From contig NZ_AGTR01000023.1 of the NCBI RefSeq assembly GCF_000235625.1, positions 1 to 64,000 of the forward strand: a stretch of DNA of 64,000 nucleotides, in the 5' to 3' direction. The position numbers were made by a program, and so were the translations under genes. Under the pieces are notes generated by a model, which was not told the origin of the DNA, ran no database searches, and worked only from the letters and a program-made list of their open reading frames with translations. Within the stretch, counting starts at the first letter, position 1; every line of letters starts with the position of its first letter. Source of the stretch: Marinobacter manganoxydans MnI7-9. Its GTDB lineage: Bacteria; Pseudomonadota; Gammaproteobacteria; Pseudomonadales; Oleiphilaceae. Shown here piece after piece: positions 24,536-34,130 of this stretch.

Positions 24536-24733
24536 CAAAAAACAAGGAAAGAACGAAAGTGCCTGAAAAATTCGTTAATCCGGTGGATTCGATTCCCCAT
24601 ATGGCGGCGGAGGTACTACTCGGCTCCTCCACCATGGGGGATACTGCTTAAATCCACAATTGCAGAATAAGTCGTCCGGCCTTTCCTGTCTGTTTGTGAA
24701 GTGTGTATCAGTGTTACCGAGTGTGTCGCCGCT
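24536..24733 (-). ncRNA. Possible small RNA or structured 3' UTR
   Basis: This is a 200-bp stretch without a credible gene between the REC/GGDEF gene and a strong terminator. The minus strand carries seven GGA triplets between 24686 and 24578. It also has a large imperfect hairpin (about 24592-24642, arms CCCCCATGGTGGAGG and CCTCCGCCGCCATATGGGG). GGA-rich hairpins ending in a terminator are the mark of RsmY/RsmZ-type RNAs that bind RsmA/CsrA. No promoter or GacA box was found, so it may be only a 3' UTR. Confidence 0.25.
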
Positions 24734-25705
24734 TCAGGCGGTCGCTCCGATCTCCGGCGCAGTCTCGGTAAACCGACGCGTATCGTAGGCATCCACCAGC
24801 CCCTGCACCGCTGCCCGTTCCATATCCTGGATCGAGGGTGTGCCGTTCTGGGCGTCGGCCTTGCACAGCACCATGCCGGCTTCCACAGAAATATAGCCGG
24901 CTGTGGTTTTCAGGGCCTTGTGGTTGATGCCATCGAAGACGCGCCGGAACGCTGTGGTAGTGCAGTGATCGCTGTTCGGGAAGTAGGCAATGATGGCGAA
25001 CTGGTTGTCGCCAACGCGGCACAGGGCATCAATGGGGCGAATCAGGGTGCTCAGTCGGCGGGCAATGCCGATGGCCAGTTCGCTCATCACTGTGGGCGGG
25101 TGTTTGCGCTTCAGTTCCTGCCAGTTGCGAATGCCGCACAGTACATAGGCAGAACTGCCGCCTCGGGATTCAGCGTGGCGCAGCATCTTGGTCAGCCGCT
25201 CGCGACCGTATTTGGTGTTGCAGAGACCGGTTTCCAGATCAATGATGTTTGTGGATTCCAGCTCACGATTGTTCTCGATCAGCAGGGAGTTGGCCCGGAG
25301 CAGGGTGTTCTGGCGGTCGGCCATTCGGTCTGCGGCAAAGATGCGAGGGATCAGTTGCTTGGTCATGTCGGACTTGTAGATGTAGTCGTCCACGCCCCGG
25401 TCGAAGGCTTCTGAAAGAGCCTCGACGCTTTCCCGTGCCGTGAGCAGGATCACGTAAGTGTAGTGATTGTTCTGCTCGTCCTGTTGTCGCACCTGGTCCG
25501 TCAGTTCCAGGCCATCCATCTCGGGCATCAGCCAGTCGGCAATCAGCACGCTCACCGGGCGCTGTTCGATCAGCTGCAGGGCTTCCGGTGCGTTATTAAC
25601 GATGCGTACGTCGCGATATCCGGCATTTCGCAGCGTGCGGCCAACCACCATACTGCTGAATTTCGCGTCGTCTACTACGAGGATGGGAAGGTCCAAATTT
25701 GGCAT
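24734..25705 (-). CDS. Response regulator with degenerate GGDEF domain
   Basis: A 323-residue protein. The receiver domain (1-125) is complete, with D12/D13, the acceptor D57 in [12 protein letters not shown], the threonine in LLTA and the lysine in DDYIYKSD. The C-terminal part has the GGDEF fold ([20 protein letters not shown]), but the signature loop reads RVGDNQFAI instead of GGDEF and the RxxD site is not seen, so it should not make c-di-GMP. It may act as a c-di-GMP or protein-binding scaffold. No sensor kinase lies next to it. It is divergent from yajQ. Confidence 0.85.
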   Translation of the reverse strand: MPNLDLPILVVDDAKFSSMVVGRTLRNAGYRDVRIVNNAPEALQLIEQRPVSVLIADWLMPEMDGLELTDQVRQQDEQNNHYTYVILLTARESVEALSEAFDRGVDDYIYKSDMTKQLIPRIFAADRMADRQNTLLRANSLLIENNRELESTNIIDLETGLCNTKYGRERLTKMLRHAESRGGSSAYVLCGIRNWQELKRKHPPTVMSELAIGIARRLSTLIRPIDALCRVGDNQFAIIAYFPNSDHCTTTAFRRVFDGINHKALKTTAGYISVEAGMVLCKADAQNGTPSIQDMERAAVQGLVDAYDTRRFTETAPEIGATA

Positions 25706-25816
25706 TGTTATCTACTTTTAGCAGTCCGTTGTCAGGTGCGGGAGTTGTCGGGGGTTGGTATCATCCCCAGCAAACTCAAGAAGTATACCTTCTTACCCTG
25801 TTGGAGAATAACGACC

Positions 25817-26299
25817 ATGCCTTCTTTTGACATTGTTTCAGAAATCGATATGCACGAAGTCACCAATGCGGTCGACCAGGCCAAGCGCGAACTGGGCAAT
25901 CGCTGGGACTTCAAGAACGTTGAAGCCGACATTGAGCTGGACGACAAGGGCATCACCATCAGTGCCGAGCAGGAGTTCCAGCTCGAGCAGTTGCTGGATA
26001 TGCTGCGGATGGCGTTTGCCAAGCGCAATATCGATGCCCGCGCGCTGGCCGAGGACGGCGACAGCAAGTCCGGCAAGCTGGTCAAACAGCACCTGCTGCT
26101 GAAGCAGGGCATTGAAACTGATATGGCCAAGAAGATCGTGAAGATGATCAAGGACCAGAAGATGAAGGTCCAGGCCAGTATCCAGGGCGATAAGGTGCGG
26201 GTGACCGGCAAGAAACGGGATGATCTCCAGGAGGCCATCGCTATGCTGCGCGAAGCTGAGCTGGATATCCCGCTGCAGTTCAATAATTTCCGCGACTGA
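25817..26299 (+). CDS. yajQ: YajQ family nucleotide-binding protein
   Basis: A 160-residue protein of the DUF520/YajQ family, some members of which bind c-di-GMP and act as effectors. The ends are typical: [35 protein letters not shown] and a C-terminal [10 protein letters not shown]. The start at 25817 has GGAG 10 bp upstream; the open frame further upstream is non-coding. It lies divergent from a REC/GGDEF-like protein, which fits a c-di-GMP theme, but the role is unproven here. Confidence 0.93.
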   Translation: MPSFDIVSEIDMHEVTNAVDQAKRELGNRWDFKNVEADIELDDKGITISAEQEFQLEQLLDMLRMAFAKRNIDARALAEDGDSKSGKLVKQHLLLKQGIETDMAKKIVKMIKDQKMKVQASIQGDKVRVTGKKRDDLQEAIAMLREAELDIPLQFNNFRD

Positions 26300-26377
26300 T
26301 CCGGAGGCTTTACCATCTTAACCGGCACCCGCCTGACCCTGATTCGGGATACGCTTTACACCTACATCCGTTGGCAG

Positions 26378-27715
26378 GTGATCGCCCTGTTATTCCTGGG
26401 GTTCTCGGCGGGTTTGCCGTTTCTGCTGGTGTTTTCCACCCTTAACGCCCGGCTGGCGGATGTGGGAGTGGAAACCGCCACCATCGGGTTCTTTAGCTGG
26501 CTCGGTATTACCTATTCAATCAAGGTGTTCTGGGCACCGGTGGTGGACCGCCTGAAACTGCCGTTGCTCGACCGGCTTTTGGGCAAGCGGCGGAGCTGGA
26601 TTATCTTTGCGCAGGCGGGTATCGCCACGGGGCTGTACCTGATGGCTCACGTGGATGCTACGGCAGCGCCTGAAATGATGGCTCTTTGCGGCCTGCTGGT
26701 GGCCTTTTCCTCCGCCACTCAGGATGTGGCCATTGATGCCTACCGCATCGAGATTGCCGAGGAGCGGCTGCAGGCGGCGCTGGCCGCAACGTATATCTTC
26801 GGTTACCGTCTGGCGCTTCTGGTGGCCGGCGCCGGGGCTCTTTACCTGGCGGAATTCTGGTCCTGGCAGGTGTCCTATGAGGTGATGGCGGCCCTCGTAG
26901 GCGTTGGCGCACTCACCGTTCTCATCGTTCGCGAGCCCAGCGTGAACCACTTTGCTGCCGCCCAGGACATTGCTCACAAGATTGAGCAGGAGGCCGCCAG
27001 GCGCACCCATCTGAATCCGCGCCTGGCGAGACTGGTTGGCTGGTTCTACGCTGCTGTCGCAGGCCCGTTCCTGGATTTTTTCAGGCGGTACAAGGAGCTG
27101 GCGCTGGTCATCCTGCTCATGGTTGCCGTGTACCGTATCTCGGACATTGCCATGGGCGTCATGGCCAATCCCTTTTACCTGGACTTCATGGGGTTCAGCA
27201 AAACCCAGGTGGCTGATGTGACCAAGATTTTCGGCTTCTTCATGACCATTGCCGGCTCGCTGGTTGGTGGGGTTATGGTGGTTCGTTACGGGGTTCGTCG
27301 AATTCTTCTGCTGGGGGCGATCATGACGGCCGCCACCAATCTTCTGTTCGTCGTTCTGGCCCAGTACCCGCCCAACATCGTTACCCTGGCCGCGGTGGTG
27401 AGCGCCGATAACCTCAGTGGCGGTATTGCCAACGTGGCCCTGATTGCCTGGCTCTCCAGTATGACCAGTGCCTCGTTCACGGCAACGCAGTACGCCCTGT
27501 TCAGTTCCTTGATGACCCTGCCCGGAAAGTTTCTGGGGGGCTTCTCCGGCATCGTTGTGGCGGGCTTCGGATATGCGGAGTTCTTCCTGGTGGCCGGCAT
27601 AATGGGCGTCCCTGCTATTTTGTTGGCCATGTTCATGATCCGAAATGGCCATCGATTGGATGCGCTAGCGCCGCGGAATGAATCAAAGCCTGATGCAGAA
27701 CCGGTGAGCCCTTGA
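26378..27715 (+). CDS. AmpG-like MFS transporter
   Basis: A 12-helix transporter of the AmpG type, which imports muropeptides for cell-wall recycling in its best known members. The first helix FLGFSAGLPFLLVFSTLNAR, KVFWAPVVDRLKLPLLDRLL, the SSATQDVAIDAYRIE motif and FTATQYALFSSLMTLPGKFL all match. The GTG at 26378 is the first standard start, but it has no ribosome site and cuts close to helix 1. A GGAGG at 26302-26306 points to initiation at ATC 26315, which would add ILTGTRLTLIRDTLYTYIRW. The stop overlaps the next gene by 1 bp, forming an operon. Confidence 0.85.
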   Translation: MIALLFLGFSAGLPFLLVFSTLNARLADVGVETATIGFFSWLGITYSIKVFWAPVVDRLKLPLLDRLLGKRRSWIIFAQAGIATGLYLMAHVDATAAPEMMALCGLLVAFSSATQDVAIDAYRIEIAEERLQAALAATYIFGYRLALLVAGAGALYLAEFWSWQVSYEVMAALVGVGALTVLIVREPSVNHFAAAQDIAHKIEQEAARRTHLNPRLARLVGWFYAAVAGPFLDFFRRYKELALVILLMVAVYRISDIAMGVMANPFYLDFMGFSKTQVADVTKIFGFFMTIAGSLVGGVMVVRYGVRRILLLGAIMTAATNLLFVVLAQYPPNIVTLAAVVSADNLSGGIANVALIAWLSSMTSASFTATQYALFSSLMTLPGKFLGGFSGIVVAGFGYAEFFLVAGIMGVPAILLAMFMIRNGHRLDALAPRNESKPDAEPVSP

Positions 27716-28023
27716 TGCCCGAACCAACCAAAGATCAGAAGATCTGGCAAGTTGTACTGGCTGTCCCGGAGGGGAGGGTGGTCAGTTACGGTCAGGTTGC
27801 GGAGATGGCGGGATTGGGCCGGCAGGCGAGATATATCGGAAAGGCGTTGGGCAAGCTGCCAGAAGGGCATGCGGTGCCCTGGTATCGGGTGATTCGCAGT
27901 AACGGCCAGATTGCATTTCCCGCGGGGTCCGAGAAATATCGGGAGCAGGTAAGCCGGCTTGAAGCCGAGGGTGTCGAAGTCACCGACGGGCGGGTTTCGA
28001 TGTCGCGATATTGTTGGCAATGA
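27715..28023 (+). CDS. Alkyltransferase-like (ATL) DNA-binding protein
   Basis: A 102-residue homologue of the DNA-binding half of O6-methylguanine methyltransferase. The methyl-accepting motif PCHRV is replaced by PWYRV (in AVPWYRVIRSNGQIAF), so it cannot take up a methyl group. ATL proteins bind O6-alkylguanine and hand it to nucleotide excision repair. The ATG overlaps the transporter stop (TGATG). The last 44 bp overlap the convergent hipA gene. Confidence 0.92.
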   Translation: MPEPTKDQKIWQVVLAVPEGRVVSYGQVAEMAGLGRQARYIGKALGKLPEGHAVPWYRVIRSNGQIAFPAGSEKYREQVSRLEAEGVEVTDGRVSMSRYCWQ

Positions 28024-29164
28024 GCGTCTGGAGGTGAGCCAACAGCTCCGCTTTTTCTCCGGCAGGTTCCCGTGAAAGCCGGTCCGCAATATAGAGCTGA
28101 ACCGTTGCAATTGCCCTCAGGCACTCCTCGTACAACTCTCTGGCTTTGATCGCACTCAGGTCACAGACCTGAACTCCAAACCGCTCCATATGTTTTCTCG
28201 GCCACCATTTCTTGCTGCCCATGAGGGTGAGAGCGGAGATATCCTGCCTGATATAGGCGGTTGTGCACACGACATCGTAGGCGGGCGCCAGTCTGATGGA
28301 ATCAATGCTCTCGTAGACCAGGCCAAAGTTCTTCAGGTGGGCGTCGCCATTTTGCAGGATATTGTTCAGGACCATCATCTTGAAAAACTGTTCAAGGGAG
28401 GCCTTCTTGTTCTCTGCGCTAACAAACGTTTTGATGGTTTTGGCAATTTGCTCGTAGCTGCCGGTGTACTTTTCTTCCCGCTGTTTTGCCTGAAGCACAC
28501 ACATGTCTTCAAAGCCAAGCGCCTCGCCGCTGTCTTTCAAATCGAACCGCTTCATGATGAACAGGGATTCGTCATCCGATAGATAGAATTCGGGAACGGG
28601 AATTCCGGCGTACTGGCAGGCGAGCATGCAGCAGTATTCGTTGAGAGCCAGTTCGGGATAATCAGGGCCCCAGGCTTTGACGATGTAGTCTTCGAGCCGG
28701 AGTGTCGCCTTGTTTTCGAGTGTTGCCAGGACTTTGGGCTGTACACCACTCAGTGCAGAGCGAAGCGCAAATCGTGACACCAGCTCCTCGAACAGGGTGG
28801 GGTTGTCAGAGTGCAAGAGTTTTTCGAGGCTCAATGAAGTCTCGCCAGAGTGGTCATCAGGGTTGAACTCGACCCGGCCACGTATATTCGGTGCCAGGAG
28901 TCGAAGAAGCCCAAAGTCGTCGGTATCCGTAAGTTTGGCAAACTGCTTTTTGATTACCGAAAGCAGGTAGCCCTCCGGCAGATGCATCTCGAAAACCGGG
29001 TGCAGTTGGGGATGGCTATAATCTTTTTTTCGGACCGGCATGGTCAGCGAGACGAAGGCGTCGGGATTGGCTTTCTCGGAATAGCTGAAGACAAACTCGC
29101 CTGACTCGCGGAACAGTTTCCCCGCAGGCCTGTGATTTACATGAACGTCCAACTCATCGCTCAT
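27980..29164 (-). CDS. hipA: HipA-family kinase toxin
   Basis: A Ser/Thr kinase toxin of 394 residues. The N-terminal subdomain-1 is followed by the glycine loop ALSGVQPKVLAT, the catalytic block NILQNGDAHLKNFGLVYE and the metal-binding LAPAYDVVCT. Family members phosphorylate aminoacyl-tRNA synthetases and cause dormancy. The ATG at 29164 overlaps the end of hipB by 11 bp; a GTG one codon earlier is less likely. The 3' end overlaps the ATL gene by 44 bp on the other strand, so the two transcripts are partly antisense. Confidence 0.93.
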   Translation of the reverse strand: MSDELDVHVNHRPAGKLFRESGEFVFSYSEKANPDAFVSLTMPVRKKDYSHPQLHPVFEMHLPEGYLLSVIKKQFAKLTDTDDFGLLRLLAPNIRGRVEFNPDDHSGETSLSLEKLLHSDNPTLFEELVSRFALRSALSGVQPKVLATLENKATLRLEDYIVKAWGPDYPELALNEYCCMLACQYAGIPVPEFYLSDDESLFIMKRFDLKDSGEALGFEDMCVLQAKQREEKYTGSYEQIAKTIKTFVSAENKKASLEQFFKMMVLNNILQNGDAHLKNFGLVYESIDSIRLAPAYDVVCTTAYIRQDISALTLMGSKKWWPRKHMERFGVQVCDLSAIKARELYEECLRAIATVQLYIADRLSREPAGEKAELLAHLQTLIANNIATSKPARR

Positions 29165-29396
29165 CACGCAGCTCCTCCAGGGTCGGGAATGGAGACTTGT
29201 CCCGGACAGCCAGCTCCTTACCCAGGTAGTCGAGTATTTTCATAACCTTGCGGATGCCGATGTCGCCAGATCGCCCGTTTTCCAGCGCATTTATGGTGGC
29301 GCGAGAGATGCCGAGGTGGTCTGCCATTTTTTGCTGGGAGACGCCTTGTTGTTGGCGGAATGCAGAGATTTCGTGTCCGAGGGTCTGAAAATCCAT
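29154..29396 (-). CDS. hipB: HipB-like antitoxin
   Basis: An 80-residue XRE-family helix-turn-helix protein (SAFRQQQGVSQQKMADHLGI, then SRATINALENGRSGDIG). It precedes hipA in the same operon and should bind and inhibit the kinase and repress the promoter. A long inverted repeat lies 19-66 bp upstream of its start. The extended C-terminus (FPTLEELRDER) is the usual flexible tail. Confidence 0.93.
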   Translation of the reverse strand: MDFQTLGHEISAFRQQQGVSQQKMADHLGISRATINALENGRSGDIGIRKVMKILDYLGKELAVRDKSPFPTLEELRDER

Positions 29397-29414
29397 TGCC
29401 GGCCTGTTCTGACT

Positions 29415-29462
29415 AAAATAATTTACATTATTGTCTCTATCTTTCGATATGTAAAGTATTTT
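29415..29462. promoter_or_regulatory. Inverted-repeat operator of hipBA
   Basis: AAAATAATTTACAT (29415-29428) and ATGTAAAGTATTTT (29449-29462) are inverted copies matching at 13 of 14 positions with 20 bp between. The AT-rich location upstream of hipB fits a HipB operator spanning the promoter. Confidence 0.75.
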
Positions 29463-29518
29463 AGCTGTATGCTGGCTCGTCCCTGAGCTGGCCTCACTTC
29501 TCTGATGGATCTGAGGGA

Positions 29519-30280
29519 TTACAGCCTAAGAGCCCCATCCACCTCAAGCATACGCCCGGACACATAGTCATTCTCAAAGATAAACGCCGCCGCCGAGGCG
29601 ATTTCTTCTGGCTTGCCCATGCGCTTGAGCGGAATGCCGGCCGTCATTTTTTCCAGGGCTTCCGGTTTCATGGAGGCGGTCATTTCGGTCTCGATGAAGC
29701 CCGGGGCGATACCGGCGCAGCGGATGCCGTAGCGGGCGAGTTCCTTGGCCCATACGGGAACCAGGGCGGAGACGCCGGCTTTGGCGGCGGAGTAGTTGCT
29801 CTGGCCCATGTTGCCGGCGCGGGAGATGGAGGCGATGTTGATGATCGCGCCCTGGTCGCCGTTCTTGATCATCTGGGTGGCGGCTTCGCGGCCGCAGAGA
29901 AACACACCGGTGAGGTTGACGTCGATCACCGCCTGCCACTGGGACAGCTCCATGCGGCGCTCAACTTCGCCATCCTTCACTTTGACCATCAGGCCGTCTC
30001 GCAGGATGCCGGCGTTGTTGATCAGGCCATTGAGGTGGCCGAAATCTTTTACGATGGCTTCAAAGGTTTTTTCAACGTCTTCTTCTTTGGCGACGTTGCA
30101 GACGTAGCTTCTGGCCTCAGCGCCCGCGGCCACGCAGGCGGTGACGGCTTCGTCCAGCTTCTCCGGCATCAGGTCGATCAGCGCAATTTTTGCACCTTTG
30201 GCCGCAAGGTATTCGCCCATGGCGCGGCCAAGGCCCTGGCCGCCGCCAGTGATTGCAATCACGGAATCTTGAAGTTTCAT
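29519..30280 (-). CDS. SDR-family oxidoreductase (FabG-like)
   Basis: A 253-residue short-chain dehydrogenase. The NAD(P)-binding TGGGQGLGRAMG (12-23), LINNAG, the catalytic serine in NIASISR and YSAAK are all present, followed by the usual PGFIETEMT and VSGRMLEVDGAL. It probably reduces a 3-oxoacyl thioester or a related ketone; the substrate cannot be told from sequence. It stands alone, divergent from fxsA. Confidence 0.9.
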   Translation of the reverse strand: MKLQDSVIAITGGGQGLGRAMGEYLAAKGAKIALIDLMPEKLDEAVTACVAAGAEARSYVCNVAKEEDVEKTFEAIVKDFGHLNGLINNAGILRDGLMVKVKDGEVERRMELSQWQAVIDVNLTGVFLCGREAATQMIKNGDQGAIINIASISRAGNMGQSNYSAAKAGVSALVPVWAKELARYGIRCAGIAPGFIETEMTASMKPEALEKMTAGIPLKRMGKPEEIASAAAFIFENDYVSGRMLEVDGALRL

Positions 30281-30442
30281 GTTTTGCCCTAACTACTGTT
30301 ATCAAGTGGCTTTACAGTTGCTGTGCGTCTTTTCACCGGTATGGCTGGTGCGTAGAGCCATGAATGTGGCTTCTTGTTAGATACGGAAGGACTGCGAGTA
30401 TACCAGACCTTCTGAAATTCCTGCTCAGACCCTGAGGTCCCG

Positions 30443-30991
30443 ATGTCCGTGTTTCTTTTTCTATTCATAATCATGCCGATTGCCGAGATGGCGGTGTTGA
30501 TCCAGGTGGGTGGCATGATTGGTGTGCTCAATACCGTCGGGTTGGTGTTGTTGACCGCCGTGATCGGCGCCTGGCTCCTTCGCCAGCAGGGGTTGGCAAC
30601 GCTTTTGAAGGCCAATCAGCGACTGAACAGTGGCGAATTGCCGGCCAAGGAGGTTGCCGAGGGGCTGATCCTTGCGATTGGTGGTGCGCTATTACTAACA
30701 CCTGGCTTCATTACCGACACGGTCGGGTTTTTGTGCCTGATCCCCGGAACGCGCCACTGGCTTGCAGCACAGGCGCTCAAGCGCATGGTCGTTGCTGGTC
30801 AAAGCCGTGGCAGCAGTTTCTATTTTCGCGCGGGTGGCGGTTCCAATCCGTTCGGGCAGGATCCGTTTGGCGGCCAGGAGAACCCGTTCGGCCGGCAGCG
30901 GCCTTTTGATCGGGACAGCAATGGCGACATCATCGAAGGCGAGTACCAGGATGAGACGGAATCCGATCGGGACCGGATCGAAAAAAAGTGA
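30443..30991 (+). CDS. fxsA: FxsA family membrane protein
   Basis: A 182-residue inner-membrane protein. The first 110 residues hold the FxsA pattern: FLFIIMPIAEMAVLIQVGGM, TAVIGAWLLRQQG and LLLTPGFITDTVGFLCLIPG. The C-terminal tail is hydrophilic and ends with acidic repeats. FxsA in E. coli lessens phage T7 exclusion by the F plasmid; the native role is unknown. It often lies next to groESL, as here. Confidence 0.92.
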   Translation: MSVFLFLFIIMPIAEMAVLIQVGGMIGVLNTVGLVLLTAVIGAWLLRQQGLATLLKANQRLNSGELPAKEVAEGLILAIGGALLLTPGFITDTVGFLCLIPGTRHWLAAQALKRMVVAGQSRGSSFYFRAGGGSNPFGQDPFGGQENPFGRQRPFDRDSNGDIIEGEYQDETESDRDRIEKK

Positions 30992-31011
30992 AAAAATTTT
31001 CTCTCCGGGGT

Positions 31012-31040
31012 GTTGAAAACACCTACCAGCTACCCCAAAT
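31012..31040 (+). promoter_or_regulatory. Sigma-32 (RpoH) promoter of groESL
   Basis: GTTGAAA (31012-31018), 14 bp, CCCCAAAT (31033-31040) matches CTTGAAA-N(13-15)-CCCCATNT closely. It lies about 145 bp upstream of groES. No CIRCE (HrcA) repeat was seen. Confidence 0.75.
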
Positions 31041-31106
31041 AGGAACCACAAGTTCGCTGCGGGCTGATTTCCTCTGAAAACAGTTGGTTATCAAGCCGGG
31101 CAATTT

Positions 31107-31132
31107 GTCGGGTTACGCTTCGCTAATCCGAC
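31107..31132. repeat. REP-like palindrome in the groES leader
   Basis: GTCGGGTTACG-CTTCG-CTAATCCGAC, a near copy of the element at 11843-11870. It lies between the heat-shock promoter and groES, so it is transcribed and would fold in the leader RNA. Confidence 0.7.
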
Positions 31133-31185
31133 CTACATCAACAATGTCATTGCCACATTAATCTGACTATTGGAGAAACCGAGCA

Positions 31186-31473
31186 ATGAAAATTCGTCCG
31201 CTACACGACCGTGTTGTCGTGCGCCGTAAGGAAGAAGAAGAGAAAACTGCGGGTGGCATCGTGCTGCCGGGTAACGCCAAAGAGAAGCCTTCCCAGGGCG
31301 AGGTGATTGCCGTTGGTAACGGTCGCATCCTGGAAAACGGCGAAACCCGCTCACTGGCGGTCAAGGTGGGTGACACCGTGGTCTTCGGCCAGTACGCCGG
31401 GAACACCGTCAAGATCGATGGCGAAGAGCTCCTCATCATGAGCGAGAGCGACATCTACGGCGTGCTTGAGTGA
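31186..31473 (+). CDS. groES: Co-chaperonin GroES
   Basis: The 95-residue lid of the GroEL folding chamber. [20 protein letters not shown], the mobile loop [20 protein letters not shown] and the dome/base pattern [20 protein letters not shown] are canonical. TTGGAGAAA precedes the ATG. It forms the standard operon with groEL 78 bp downstream. Confidence 0.98.
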   Translation: MKIRPLHDRVVVRRKEEEEKTAGGIVLPGNAKEKPSQGEVIAVGNGRILENGETRSLAVKVGDTVVFGQYAGNTVKIDGEELLIMSESDIYGVLE

Positions 31474-31533
31474 TCGCTGAGGCGAATCGCACGAACTCTC
31501 ATTAATCCGATTGATTCAACAACTTCGGTTTAA

Positions 31534-33204
<1,671 letters not shown>

Positions 33205-33232
33205 TGCCGGCCTGATCTCGGCCCCTGAAAAA

Positions 33233-33271
33233 CCCCGCGTTGGTTCACGCCAACGCGGGGTTTTTGTTTTT
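33233..33271 (+). terminator. Rho-independent terminator of groESL
   Basis: CCCCGCGTTGG-TTCACG-CCAACGCGGGG, an 11-bp perfect stem followed by TTTTTGTTTTT. It separates groESL from the gsp genes. Confidence 0.95.
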
Positions 33272-33337
33272 TTGTCATGAACTTGCCCCATGGCTTTGCT
33301 AGACTCGGCTTCCGGTCCATTATCTGTGCAACGCCGA

Positions 33338-34129
33338 ATGAGTGACGCTGAACCCAAATCCTTTCTCCGCCCCGGCAAGGTATTCTTGCTCCTGCTGCTG
33401 GGCGCTCTGGTCTATCTGCTGTCACTGGTCTTTCTGGTCCCTGCGGGATGGGTCTGGCAGCAAGCCTCTGCCCATGTATCTCTGCCTCCCCAGGTAAAGG
33501 TTCAGCAGGTTGCCGGCAAACTCTGGGATGGCGAAGCCGGGGTTGTGGTGGCCGGTTTCCCGGTGCGTGTTGACTGGCGCCTTTATATGCCGTCGGTCAC
33601 CAGCCTGGAATGGCCAGCCCGAATTTCCCTGGAATCGTCGCAATCCTCGCTCAACGGCGATGTTACGGTGGGCTGGCCGGCCAGTGCCCAGCTTGATGCC
33701 AGCGGACGGATCACGGTGGCCGAGTTTGAGGAGCTGATCCGCCAGAGCGGCGGCGCCATGATTGAAGGCGAAGTCATGATTGACCGTCTGAATATGGCCT
33801 GGGCCGATAACCGGATTACGCGGGCGGAAGGCCTGGGGCGCTGGGATGGCGGCCTGGTGACCTGGCCAATGGGTGGCCAGCGTGGGCAGGCCGAGTTTCC
33901 GCCCATGCAGGCGACGATGGATACCTCCCAGGGTGGTGTGGCGCTGACCGTCTCCGAGCAGGGCGCCCAGGGGCCAGCAGCAGATGCCACCGTGTTCTGG
34001 AACGGAATGATGGAACTGCGTGTCTACAAGCGTATGGTGGATCTCGCCGGCCAGCCCTGGCCGGATTCTGCCAGCCCGGGTGATGTCGTATTCCGGGTAC
34101 GCCAGCCTCTCGTACCGGGGGCAAGATAA
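33338..34129 (+). CDS. gspN: Type II secretion protein N
   Basis: An inner-membrane accessory protein of the type II secretion system, 263 residues. One N-terminal membrane helix (VFLLLLLGALVYLLSLVFLV) is followed by a beta-rich periplasmic part with the GspN pattern VKVQQVAGKLWDGEAGVVVA and VRVDWRLY. The start at MSDAEPKSF (33338) is chosen because the earlier in-frame ATG at 33290 lies close to the groESL terminator and adds unconserved residues. It comes first in the cluster, 1 bp ahead of gspC, an unusual order since gspN usually closes gsp operons. Confidence 0.8.
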   Translation: MSDAEPKSFLRPGKVFLLLLLGALVYLLSLVFLVPAGWVWQQASAHVSLPPQVKVQQVAGKLWDGEAGVVVAGFPVRVDWRLYMPSVTSLEWPARISLESSQSSLNGDVTVGWPASAQLDASGRITVAEFEELIRQSGGAMIEGEVMIDRLNMAWADNRITRAEGLGRWDGGLVTWPMGGQRGQAEFPPMQATMDTSQGGVALTVSEQGAQGPAADATVFWNGMMELRVYKRMVDLAGQPWPDSASPGDVVFRVRQPLVPGAR

Positions 34130-34130
34130 T

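Noticed and set aside
24580-24640. tmRNA or tRNA-like fragment
   Set aside because: TTCGATTCCCC and CTCCACCA strings look tRNA-like, but the T-arm does not pair and no acceptor stem can be formed.
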